Positions 1 to 7,605 of a stretch of 18,294 bases of DNA are shown piece by piece. The notes under the pieces were generated by a model. That model was not told the DNA's origin. It did no database searches and worked only from the letters and a program-made list of their open reading frames with translations. Where the stretch lies: positions 1 through 18,294 of the forward strand of contig JAOZSN010000049.1 of the NCBI GenBank assembly GCA_029939635.1. The letters are read 5' to 3'. The first letter of the stretch is position 1; every line of letters begins with the position of its first letter. A program made the translations under genes and the position numbers. This DNA is from Deltaproteobacteria bacterium. GTDB lineage: Bacteria > Desulfobacterota > Desulfobulbia > Desulfobulbales > SURF-16.

Positions 1-95
1 GTGCCCTTGGGGTGCAACCATTCCTACCCCAGGTGGTATTCCGTGTGGCGTTAGCCTAGTCTTGAGCTTTTTATGGGTTCATCATTTTGGGCGGC

Positions 96-128
96 TGGAG
101 GGTGATTTGCCTATAATTGCCAGGCAAT
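96..128 (+). promoter_or_regulatory. Candidate promoter with overlapping 13-bp palindrome
   Basis: Two promoter-like patterns overlap. At 96-110 a TGG and a TTGC are spaced as in sigma-54 (-24/-12) promoters (TGG-N8-TTGC). At 112-117 there is a perfect TATAAT, but no good -35 lies 16-18 bases upstream. A perfect palindrome ATTGCC-A-GGCAAT (116-128) overlaps the TATAAT and could be an operator. The first gene starts at 172 behind a purine-rich ribosome binding region (about 151-168). Nothing else is recognisable in 1-95. All of this is pattern matching by eye. Confidence 0.35.
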
Positions 129-171
129 CTTGGTATTTTTGAAAAGCTGAGGAAGAGGGGAAGGGAGAGCG

Positions 172-1137
172 ATGTCACGTGAGATGCGCAATGGTATGAT
201 CCGGCTGGGATTTATTCAGCTTTGGGTCACCATTATCCTGTTGGGAGGTTTTGTCAGCCCGGCCCATGGTGCGAAAAGCAGCATGGATGAGGTGTATAGT
301 GTCCTTGATCTTACTAATCGTGCCATGGATGTCTTGCTTGCTAAGTCCAAGGGGATTGACAAGGTGGCCTCCCCCCGTCTCAAGGAGACAGGCTTGCAGC
401 CGGTTCATGTCTATCAGCTGCAAGTCAGCAATTTGGACCTTATTCGACAGTTGGAAATAAAATTCACCATGGTACCTGCGCCCATGGTGGTTTTGCCCCC
501 TGGGCTATATAAGACGGCTGATGTACAGCACGTCACAGCTATGCTTTTGGCTGAGGTACGGCGCTTGGCCATCCAAATTAATATCTGGGGGTTGCCCAAA
601 AAAAAGCGGGCCTTCACCAGCAAGTCGGCCAGCGATGCCTTTGTGTTGGCAGCCGAGATTAGGACTAAGCTTTTATTGCTGGGGGGCCTAGCCCTGCCGG
701 GTAGTTCCAAGTTTGCGACTGAGTTGGGTCGAGCGGTGGCTGATATGGAGGCGGTTTTGGGCGTTGTTGATCCTAAAAAACGCTATCGCGTTATTCCCGA
801 GCCATCCTCTGTTTCAACTCTTGCCAAGATGTATCCCCTTGTTTTGCAGCTGCGCAGTGAGTTCAATGGACTGCGCCGTTTTTTTAAGATGACACAGGTT
901 CGTGTCCCGAAACCAGCGGCTAAATTTGTGGCCAATGGTACAGATATGTATCTGCAAAGTCAGATCATTCTTGCTGATCTCAACCAACTTAAATGGCAGG
1001 CAGGCAGTAACGCCATTACCCCCAGGGGTAAAGTGATTTCTGGCACAGGTTCACAGGTGGCTGAGGCCGCCAGGCAACTCTCTTTACTTTCTTTACTCGT
1101 TTCGCAACTGCAGAGTGTTGCCGCCATGGATAGGTAG
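172..1137 (+). CDS. Exported protein of unknown function
   Basis: I do not recognise this 321-residue protein. A charged N-terminus is followed by a hydrophobic stretch (about residues 11-28) and a small-residue site near PAHGA (about 30-34), so a Sec signal peptide with cleavage near residue 33-34 and a periplasmic location are likely. The mature part has no further clear membrane segment and no obvious enzyme motif. It is rich in Leu, Lys and Arg and looks mostly helical. The ATG at 172 follows a strong purine-rich ribosome binding sequence; a second ATG five codons in is possible. The stop is only 8 bases before the hemerythrin chemoreceptor gene, so the two are probably co-transcribed. 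A periplasmic partner or ligand-binding protein for that receptor is conceivable, but this is inference from position only. Confidence 0.75.
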   Translation: MSREMRNGMIRLGFIQLWVTIILLGGFVSPAHGAKSSMDEVYSVLDLTNRAMDVLLAKSKGIDKVASPRLKETGLQPVHVYQLQVSNLDLIRQLEIKFTMVPAPMVVLPPGLYKTADVQHVTAMLLAEVRRLAIQINIWGLPKKKRAFTSKSASDAFVLAAEIRTKLLLLGGLALPGSSKFATELGRAVADMEAVLGVVDPKKRYRVIPEPSSVSTLAKMYPLVLQLRSEFNGLRRFFKMTQVRVPKPAAKFVANGTDMYLQSQIILADLNQLKWQAGSNAITPRGKVISGTGSQVAEAARQLSLLSLLVSQLQSVAAMDR

Positions 1138-1145
1138 GGGGTACT

Positions 1146-3578
1146 ATGTTAAAAAAAATGAGCCTGAGTGCGAAAATTTTGAGCAGCTTTGCAGTGGTAG
1201 CCCTTGTGTTGGTCATGGCCCTTGTACTGTCGCGCCTACAGATGGAAAAGGTGACCAGTGCTACCAGTCGAACCATGGATCAGGGTACGGCCACTGTCTT
1301 TACCAGTCTTATGGTTGTGAATGGCGTCACCCATGCGGAGACCGCCTTACGTAACTGGCTTATTCTCGGGAATGAAAAGTTTAAAGAGGAAAGAGCAAAA
1401 GCCTGGCAGGAGGAGATTGATCCTGCCATGGCACGTTTGGAAGAGTTGACCTCGTCATGGCTGAGTACAAGTGAGACTCGGCGTTATGAGGAGGTTGCTG
1501 CCACCCTTGTCCGGTTGCGTCAGGCAGAAAAGAAATTGGAGTCTCTCGTTGATGGACGGGGAAGTGAGCGTCAGAAGCTGGCTGAGGCGGTGGAGCCAGT
1601 TGTTGTGGCCATATCTACTGGTTTGACAGATATGATGCAGAGCGAGAGCCAGCTGGCTGCCAGTGTGGAAAGGATGGCTTTGCTGGCAAGGATGGCCACC
1701 ATGCGTCAGGAGGCTGTCGCGGTTGGCTTTGAACTGGCCTCTTTTTTACGCTCTGGTGATGAGCGGTTTCAACAAGGTTTTCGTGCCAGCCACCAGACTC
1801 TCAGCGTTGCTTTAAGCGAACTTGTCTCTCAAAAGGGTGCACTGACCCCTGGCCAAGTGCAAAATATAGCCACCATGCAGGGTGATCTGCAACGGCTGGC
1901 TGTCTTGGCTGATCAGTCCTTTATCTTACGGCAGAGCACAGGGTGGAGCGTATTACATACAATGCTGGAAAAAGAGGTTGAGCCCCGCGCCAAAGAGGTG
2001 CAGCAGCAGTTGCAGGCCATGTTTGGCAGTCAGCGTAGTCAGATGGCCAGTGAGGTCGAGATGGCCAGACAACAGGCTGGTCGGTTGGCTTGGGGCGGCT
2101 ATATCCTCCTGGGGATGGGTCTTCTTCTCTGTGTTGTCATGGCGTTCATGCTCAAGCGTATCATTGTCGCCCCTTTCCAGCAGATTTTTGGGGGACTCAA
2201 GAATTTTAGCTCCCAGGAGATTAATGGGCTGGTGTCACGTTTTAGTGGCGCTGTTTCCCACTTGTCCACTGGCTCTACGGTTATTAAGGAAACCAGCGTT
2301 GCCTTGGCTGATTCCTCTAGTCGTCAAGCCCGTAGTCTCAAGGAGGTTACCTCATCTTTGCAGGAGGTAACTGATATGACGCGGGCCAATAAGGATGATG
2401 CCCAGGAGGCTAGTATAATGGCTCGGCAGGCCAGTGATGCTGCCCAGGTTGGCAATGAAGCTATGGGGCGTATGTCTACCGCTATCACAGATATTAAAAA
2501 TTCTGCTGATGAGACAGCCAAGATTATTTCTACCATTGACGAGATAGCATTTCAGACCAATTTACTGGCCTTAAATGCTGCAGTGGAGGCGGCTCGCGCT
2601 GGTGAGGCAGGGGCTGGTTTTGCGGTGGTGGCCGAAGAGGTTCGTAATCTGGCCATGCGTTCAGCTGAGGCGGCCAGAAGCAGTACCGATCTTATTGATG
2701 AGTCCCAGGATCATGCTGCCAGTGGGGTGGATGCCTCCACCGAGGTTGCCGAGATTTTGGAGCAGATTAGCGACAACGTGGATCAGGTGGCAGCCCTCAA
2801 CGATAAGATGGCTGATTCATCTGAGGAGCAATTTGCCGGTATTGATCAGGTTACCAGCGGTATTTCATTGCTTGATGAGGCTATTCAGTCTACAGCGCAG
2901 CAGGCTGAGCATCTCTCTGGCAAGGCCAGAGAGATTCAGGAGACAGTTAAAATGTTGGCCAATGTGGCTGGAGACAAGCAAAATATACCTGTAGCTGCTC
3001 CTCCTCGCCCCAGAGCTCGGCTGAAAAAACGGCAGCAGGCCGCCCAGTCACCACCCCAGCATAAACAGGCACGGTTATCTCGCCCCCAGGCTGCTCCAGT
3101 GCGGAAACAACAAGCCCCGCAATTACCCCCAGCCTCACCAACCACCCTAGGCCAGAAACATCAGGGCCGTGATGCCTTTATCAAATGGTCAGCAGAGCTC
3201 TCAGTACAAGTGCAACTTATAGACCAGCAGCATCTGCGCTTGGTGAATATCACCAATGCCCTCTATTGTGCGGCCCGAGATAAAAAGGGTCTGGCTGAGG
3301 TGGGACGAATTTTCCACGAGCTGCTGAAGTATACAGCCTTTCATTTCAACGATGAAGAGCGCAAGATGGCCTCTGTGGGCTATCCCGGTCTAGCTGCCCA
3401 CCAGCAACTCCATAAAAAATTACTGACCCAGGTCAACGCCTTCAAAGCACGTCTGGCCAAGGGGGAGGAGGGTATTGAGAAGGCAGTGTTAAAATTTCTC
3501 AAGGCCTGGTTGCTCAACCATATTGCCAAGGAAGATGCCAAGTATAGCCCCTATTTTCATAAGAAGGGGATTAGGTAA
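1146..3578 (+). CDS. Methyl-accepting chemotaxis protein with C-terminal hemerythrin domain
   Basis: This 810-residue transmembrane chemoreceptor has TM1 at about residues 8-28, an extracytoplasmic helical sensor region to about 314, TM2 at about 315-338, and a cytoplasmic signalling coiled coil from about 360 to 605. The conserved hairpin tip lies at 464-510 (begins IDEIAFQTNLLALNAAVEAA). No clear HAMP domain follows TM2. A Pro/Gln/Lys-rich linker (about 612-675) leads to a bacteriohemerythrin domain (678-808) with all seven expected diiron ligands: H696, H733, E737, H752, H756, H792 and D797. In the family this site binds oxygen; DcrH of Desulfovibrio vulgaris has the same layout. The likely role is aerotaxis or redox taxis in an anaerobe. 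A GGGGG-type ribosome binding site sits just before the ATG, which follows the preceding stop by 8 bases. Confidence 0.95.
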   Translation: MLKKMSLSAKILSSFAVVALVLVMALVLSRLQMEKVTSATSRTMDQGTATVFTSLMVVNGVTHAETALRNWLILGNEKFKEERAKAWQEEIDPAMARLEELTSSWLSTSETRRYEEVAATLVRLRQAEKKLESLVDGRGSERQKLAEAVEPVVVAISTGLTDMMQSESQLAASVERMALLARMATMRQEAVAVGFELASFLRSGDERFQQGFRASHQTLSVALSELVSQKGALTPGQVQNIATMQGDLQRLAVLADQSFILRQSTGWSVLHTMLEKEVEPRAKEVQQQLQAMFGSQRSQMASEVEMARQQAGRLAWGGYILLGMGLLLCVVMAFMLKRIIVAPFQQIFGGLKNFSSQEINGLVSRFSGAVSHLSTGSTVIKETSVALADSSSRQARSLKEVTSSLQEVTDMTRANKDDAQEASIMARQASDAAQVGNEAMGRMSTAITDIKNSADETAKIISTIDEIAFQTNLLALNAAVEAARAGEAGAGFAVVAEEVRNLAMRSAEAARSSTDLIDESQDHAASGVDASTEVAEILEQISDNVDQVAALNDKMADSSEEQFAGIDQVTSGISLLDEAIQSTAQQAEHLSGKAREIQETVKMLANVAGDKQNIPVAAPPRPRARLKKRQQAAQSPPQHKQARLSRPQAAPVRKQQAPQLPPASPTTLGQKHQGRDAFIKWSAELSVQVQLIDQQHLRLVNITNALYCAARDKKGLAEVGRIFHELLKYTAFHFNDEERKMASVGYPGLAAHQQLHKKLLTQVNAFKARLAKGEEGIEKAVLKFLKAWLLNHIAKEDAKYSPYFHKKGIR

Positions 3579-3619
3579 GAGAGCTGCTCCCGTAATACAA
3601 GCTGCATTGTTAGGATTTA

Positions 3620-3740
3620 AACGTCGAACATCGAACGTCGAATATGGAATTCGCTCCGCTTCTTTTGATCGATTAGGCGTGGGTTACGAACAGAGAAACG
3701 TTCTTCCTTATTCATCATTCGATGTTGAATGTTCGATGTT
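3620..3740. repeat. Intergenic inverted repeat with heptamer arms (element A)
   Basis: The left arm (3620-3643) is a tandem of the heptamer AACRTCG, degenerating to AATATGG and AATTCGC just beyond it. The right arm (3717-3740) is its reverse complement with 20 of 24 positions matching by eye. The 73-base spacer contains no gene. It fills most of the 259-base gap between the chemoreceptor and antiporter genes. Its mobility and origin are unknown. The transcript could fold into a long imperfect hairpin, but no T-run typical of a terminator follows directly. Confidence 0.85.
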
Positions 3741-3837
3741 CATTATTTTTCACTGGCTCCAATAGCGTAATTCTTATATCATTTCAGCATACCCCTTCTC
3801 CTGACCATTAAACCTCCGTCACTATCGCTCAAACCCT

Positions 3838-5955
3838 ATGGAAGATGTCACCCTGGCCTTTGCCGTTCTCTTGGCAATTGGCCTTGTCGTAGCCCGTCTG
3901 GGCGCCTTGTTGAAACTCCCTTCCGTGACCGGCTATATCCTGGCTGGGGTACTAATGGGGCCTTCTGGCTTTAATCTAATCTCTTCGGAAATATCCAGCG
4001 AACGGCTGGCCCATTTTACTGAAATTGCTCTCATGCTCATCGCCTTTGGTATTGGTGAGCGGGTGGAGTTTAAGGAATTGAAGAAGGTCGCTCGCACTGT
4101 GGGTTATGTGGGCTTGGCTGAGACCACCGGTGCCTTTGTCTTGGTTGGTGCAGGGTGTTATTTGGCGGCTTGGCTTTCCGGTACTGGCCCGGAGAGCTGG
4201 CTGGCCACAGAGTATTTTTCTTTAGCCCTGTTGTTGGCTGCAGTGTCTGTGGCCACGGCCCCGGCTGCCACCCTGCATGTTATGCAGGAGTTGGGTGCCC
4301 GGGGGCCACTCACCTCTACCTTGCTGGGTGTGGTGGCTATTAATAATAGTTTAGCCATTATGTACTTTGGCCTGGCCATGGCCACAGTGAGTCACCTGCT
4401 GGTCAGCGATAACGGCAGCTTTTGGCCCACCATCCTGGGCAGTATGGAGGATATTGGCCTTGCCCTGTTGCTCGGTGTCTTAACTGGCATGCTCATTGAT
4501 TTTGTCCTTTGTCGCCTGCAAAAACATGGAGAGATGCTCTCCGCAGGACTGGCTCTGCTCCTGCTCTGTGGCGAGATAGCTCGTATGGGCCAGCTTTCGC
4601 CACTGTTGGCAGGTATGGCCGCTGGCTGTGTTCTCGTCAACCTTGATAAACGTGATACCCGTCTTTTTAAGGCATTACATGCCTTTGAGCCACCTATCTA
4701 TATCCTCTTTTTTACCTTGGCCGGAGCCCATCTGCATATCTCGGCCCTAGGCACTGCTGGCTGGGTAGGGGCAGCGTATTTTTTCTTTCGTATTGCTGGC
4801 AAAATTATAGGTTCCTGGGCCGGAGCCAAGGCGGCTCACTCTTCTCTCATGGTACAGCGCTATCTGGGCTATGCCTTAACCCCCCAGGCTGGTGTAGCCA
4901 TTGGCCTCATCTTTCTCATCTCCAGCGATCCTCATCTTGAGGTTTTTTCTGCCATTATAATACCTGTGGTGCTCACCGGAGTGGTTTGCTCGGAACTGGT
5001 TGGCCCTTTGTTGACCCGTTTTGCGGTGATCCGGGCTGGTGAGGCCACCTCTGAAGATGTCATGCCTGGCTATGAGGGCTTGTCTGACAAGGCCAGCGAG
5101 ATGATGCTAAGTTCTACTGCTCTTATTACTATTCTACCTTGGACTTGGAAGCCGCTACAGCCACCATTAGAGCGCCAGGGGGTGGTTATCTTTGGCGCTG
5201 CCCATCATGTCACGGTGCCAGGTTTGGCTCGTTTGGCAACTATTTTTGCCCACCATTTTCGGGCTGAGCCCATGTCTGTTCGGGTCTTATCTGAAAAGCG
5301 TCATGTAGAGAATGACGAAAAGCTTTTTTTCAGGGAGGAGGAAGAGGCAAATAACATGGGTTATAGTCTGCAGAAAAACCTGGTGCGTGATAATGATGTG
5401 GGTCATGGTTTGGCTGATGCCGTGGCTGGGAATGATACAAGATGTCTGCTCATGGGCTATCCCATTGATGGTACCATTGACCGTTTCCAAGAGGTGGTTG
5501 AGCAGGCCGCTGAGGCGGCCATGTGCCCGGTGGTGGTGGTGCGTTTTTCAGGTATCCTCCATACTGAGCGTATTTTAGTACCCTTGGTCAGTATGGAACA
5601 GCTCGATGAGGTGAGTGCCATTGTCAAGGCCCTGTTTCTGGTTGGCGAGCACTCCATCACCCTTTTTCATATCCTGCCCTATGATCATAAGGAAAAGGAT
5701 ATTGCCGCCAAGCGCCAGGAGCTGGAATCGTGGCTGCATCTCCATGAACTTACCGGCAGCCGTTTTTCCTGTAAGGTGGTGTCCACCGATACGCGCCTTG
5801 CCGCCATCCACAAGGAGGCAGAGCAGCATGATCTAGTGGTGATGGGTGCCCCTCGTCATTCTAAGGTGCATCGTATGATCTTTGGATCCCTGGCTGATGC
5901 CGTTGCCCAGAAGAGTAAGAAACCGATGCTCATTGTCCATAATCCCAAGAATTAA
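3838..5955 (+). CDS. CPA2-type cation/proton antiporter with two UspA-like modules
   Basis: This is a 705-residue inner-membrane transporter. Residues 1 to about 400 form a run of hydrophobic helices with the Na+/H+ exchanger signature, including KLPSVTGYILAGVLMGPSG near the N-terminus and ATAPAATLHVMQELGARGPL at about 140-160. Relatives follow that stretch with an Asp-Asp pair; here it is Asn-Asn (N169, N170). The soluble C-terminus holds two universal-stress-protein-like modules, about 447-572 and 575-705. The second ends with a nucleotide-binding-like motif MGAPRHSKVHRMIFGS in which the usual second Gly is Arg. The ATG is the only in-frame ATG after the stop at 3802, and no Shine-Dalgarno sequence is visible before it. 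It probably exchanges Na+ or K+ for protons, with the tail as a regulator. The transported ion cannot be told from sequence. Confidence 0.9.
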   Translation: MEDVTLAFAVLLAIGLVVARLGALLKLPSVTGYILAGVLMGPSGFNLISSEISSERLAHFTEIALMLIAFGIGERVEFKELKKVARTVGYVGLAETTGAFVLVGAGCYLAAWLSGTGPESWLATEYFSLALLLAAVSVATAPAATLHVMQELGARGPLTSTLLGVVAINNSLAIMYFGLAMATVSHLLVSDNGSFWPTILGSMEDIGLALLLGVLTGMLIDFVLCRLQKHGEMLSAGLALLLLCGEIARMGQLSPLLAGMAAGCVLVNLDKRDTRLFKALHAFEPPIYILFFTLAGAHLHISALGTAGWVGAAYFFFRIAGKIIGSWAGAKAAHSSLMVQRYLGYALTPQAGVAIGLIFLISSDPHLEVFSAIIIPVVLTGVVCSELVGPLLTRFAVIRAGEATSEDVMPGYEGLSDKASEMMLSSTALITILPWTWKPLQPPLERQGVVIFGAAHHVTVPGLARLATIFAHHFRAEPMSVRVLSEKRHVENDEKLFFREEEEANNMGYSLQKNLVRDNDVGHGLADAVAGNDTRCLLMGYPIDGTIDRFQEVVEQAAEAAMCPVVVVRFSGILHTERILVPLVSMEQLDEVSAIVKALFLVGEHSITLFHILPYDHKEKDIAAKRQELESWLHLHELTGSRFSCKVVSTDTRLAAIHKEAEQHDLVVMGAPRHSKVHRMIFGSLADAVAQKSKKPMLIVHNPKN

Positions 5956-5972
5956 CGTTGAGAATGTAAAGA

Positions 5973-6049
5973 AATAAAGAAGTTAGAGAAGTAATGAATG
6001 ATCGGATAATTACCTTTTTCTATTTTTGTTATTTTGTAACTTCTTTATT
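5973..6049. repeat. A/T-rich inverted repeat (element B)
   Basis: A perfect 13-base arm AATAAAGAAGTTA (5973-5985) is matched by its reverse complement at 6037-6049 across a 51-base spacer. The left side continues as a loose 8-9 base tandem of GAARTAAA-like words (about 5962-5996). The right side continues as a T-rich run up to about 6080. It lies between the antiporter and cheD. The T-run after the right arm means it could double as a transcription terminator for the antiporter gene. Confidence 0.7.
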
Positions 6050-6123
6050 CCAGGTTTTTTTTGTTTGACTTCTTTCCCCTCTTTTCTGACAATGATTCTA
6101 ATTGCATTAACCTGAAACTGAGT

Positions 6124-6139
6124 TAGGAGACCCGCCATT
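6124..6139 (+). promoter_or_regulatory. Ribosome binding site and ATT start codon of cheD
   Basis: TAGGAG at 6124-6129 is followed, after 7 bases, by ATT at 6137-6139. The reading frame is open from the TGA at 6119 and contains no ATG, GTG or TTG until the ATG at 6188. Translation from ATT gives the conserved CheD N-terminus (IILGVGDFGA), whereas the ATG at 6188 would remove it. The spacing and the homology together favour ATT as the initiator. Confidence 0.7.
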
Positions 6140-6619
6140 ATTATTCTCGGTGTTGGCGATTTTGGTGCCACAAATAAAGCAACAGAGATGGTGAAAACCT
6201 TTGCCCTGGGTTCGTGTGTGGGGGTGATACTCATCCACCCCAAGTCGCGGGTGGTGGGTATGGTGCATGTTGCCCTGCCTGAGTCCAGCATCAACCCGGA
6301 TAAAGCAAAGGTCAAACCGGGCTATTTTGCTGATACTGGTATCCCTGCCCTTATCCAGCAGATGAAAGGCTTAGGCTGTACAGGCAGTCCTAAAGAGATG
6401 GTGGCCAAGATTGCTGGCGGAGCCAATGTCATGGACTCCAACAATGTTTTTAATATTGGTAAACGCAATATCCTGGCCGTCAAAAAGATCCTTTGGGGAT
6501 ATGGTGTCAGTCCTCGTGCTGAGGATGTTGCTGGCAGTATAAGCCGTACACTGACCGTTAATGGTAAGAATGGCCGAGTGCTGCTGGCCTCACCTGGTAA
6601 ACCTGACTGGAGACTGTAG
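6137..6619 (+). CDS. cheD: Chemoreceptor glutamine deamidase CheD
   Basis: CheD deamidates (and can demethylate) glutamines or glutamates in the cytoplasmic helices of chemoreceptors, tuning their activity. Reading from ATT at 6137 gives 160 residues, the usual family length. The catalytic Cys in ALGSCVG is residue 27, the His in GMVHVALPES is residue 44, and a Thr is at 21. From memory, this Thr21/Cys27/His44 numbering equals that of Thermotoga maritima CheD, which supports the non-AUG start. A start at the first ATG (6188) would give 143 residues and lose a conserved strand. The gene precedes an HDOD gene by 2 bases, so the two are probably one transcript. Receptor substrates may include the hemerythrin MCP upstream, which is inference. 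An alternative is a sequencing or assembly error at the start codon. Confidence 0.92.
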   Translation: MIILGVGDFGATNKATEMVKTFALGSCVGVILIHPKSRVVGMVHVALPESSINPDKAKVKPGYFADTGIPALIQQMKGLGCTGSPKEMVAKIAGGANVMDSNNVFNIGKRNILAVKKILWGYGVSPRAEDVAGSISRTLTVNGKNGRVLLASPGKPDWRL

Positions 6620-6621
6620 GG

Positions 6622-7479
6622 ATGGAAGATAGAAGCTCGGAAATTGTTAGAGACATCAGCCAGATAAAACCTTTGTCCCCCAGTGCGGCTTCCCTCCTTG
6701 ATATTGCCAGTAAGGAGGAGCATGATCTTATGGATCTTGTGCAGATTGTTAAGCATGATGCCTCCCTTACTGCCCAGGTACTTAAGGTCGTTAACTCCGC
6801 AGCCTATGGTTTTGATAAGGAAATTACCGCCATTGATCGGGCCATATCCTTCACCGGTGAGGATGCCCTGGTTTCCCTGGCCATGAGCGAGGCCGCGGCC
6901 ATGATCTATGAAAGTGATTTGGCTGGTTATAGTGGTCAAAAGGGTGATTTATGGGATCATAATCTCCTCACTGCTTTAGGGGCCAAGAAGGTGGCTGAGC
7001 ACGCCAAGTCACCATTAAATGGCGATGTGGCTTTTACTTGTGGCCTGCTTCATGACTTTGGTAAGGCGATCATATCCGGTTTTCTTGAAAACACCGCAGA
7101 CAAGGTGATTAAGGCCTTGGATAGCGGTAAGGTGGCTGATTATGCCACTGCAGAAGAGAAAATTTTAGGCATGGATCATTGCCGAGCAGGTTTTGAGCTG
7201 GCCAAACATTGGCAGTTGCCCGAGCCCCTGCCTTCAGTCATCCGCTATCATCATGAACCACACGCTGCACCGGAAGAGTACAGGGCTTTAGTCTATGCCG
7301 TGCATCTTGGTGATATGCTGGCCATGATGAGCGGTAAGGGAACTGGTGCCGATGCCATGCGCTATGTGCTGGATAACAGATATAGTGATTATATTGACCT
7401 GGCCGAGAATGATCTCGCCTTGATTATGATGGATATTGACAGCCAGTTTATGAAGATTAAGGAGTCCATGGAGGGATGA
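6622..7479 (+). CDS. HDOD domain protein
   Basis: This 285-residue cytoplasmic protein is made almost entirely of one HDOD domain (about residues 12-215), the HD-related output domain found in bacterial signalling proteins. Visible marks are PLSPSAASLLDIA near the start, the segment LVQIVKHDASLTAQVLKVVN, and GLLHDFGKAIISGF with H144-D145. Then comes HWQLPEPLPSVIRYHH. The ATG is 2 bases after cheD, with GGAG at 6609-6612 inside the end of cheD. HDOD proteins are usually regulatory and their enzymatic activity is not established; some act with chemotaxis or cyclic-di-GMP systems. The location among cheD, a CheY-like receiver and CheX suggests a role in chemosensory or motility control, but the target is unknown. 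Confidence 0.9.
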   Translation: MEDRSSEIVRDISQIKPLSPSAASLLDIASKEEHDLMDLVQIVKHDASLTAQVLKVVNSAAYGFDKEITAIDRAISFTGEDALVSLAMSEAAAMIYESDLAGYSGQKGDLWDHNLLTALGAKKVAEHAKSPLNGDVAFTCGLLHDFGKAIISGFLENTADKVIKALDSGKVADYATAEEKILGMDHCRAGFELAKHWQLPEPLPSVIRYHHEPHAAPEEYRALVYAVHLGDMLAMMSGKGTGADAMRYVLDNRYSDYIDLAENDLALIMMDIDSQFMKIKESMEG

Positions 7480-7485
7480 AAAGCG

Positions 7486-7583
7486 GAAATATAGAAGTAT
7501 AGAAATGGAGAAGTAAAGAAGACGCGGAAGAGACATCTATTTAGATAGAATCCGCCTTCTGTATTTCTATACTTCTATATTTC
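7486..7583. repeat. Perfect 21-bp inverted repeat with octamer arms (element C)
   Basis: The left arm (7486-7506) and right arm (7563-7583) are perfect reverse complements over 21 bases. Each is a tandem of 8-base words of the type GAARTATA (left) or its complement (right). The 56-base centre has its own nested pairing: GCGGA (about 7514-7518) with TCCGC (about 7551-7555), and ATCTA-TT-TAGAT inside. The whole 98 bases can fold as one long hairpin. A T-rich stretch follows at 7581-7598. It separates the HDOD gene from the receiver gene and could act as a terminator or RNA structure. Confidence 0.9.
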
Positions 7584-7605
7584 TTTACTTCTTTTTTTAA
7601 AAATC

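Noticed and set aside
1..59. Possible C-terminal tail of an upstream gene (frames ending at TAG 52-54 or 57-59)
   Set aside because: Only 17-18 codons are visible, two frames are equally possible, and neither matches anything I recognise.
3523..3765. 80-codon plus-strand frame across the end of the chemoreceptor and element A
   Set aside because: It overlaps the hemerythrin end in another frame and then translates the repeat. There is no ribosome binding site.
6322..6939. 205-codon open frame on the minus strand
   Set aside because: It lies opposite cheD and the HDOD gene, which have clear family motifs. The minus frame has none and is a coding shadow.
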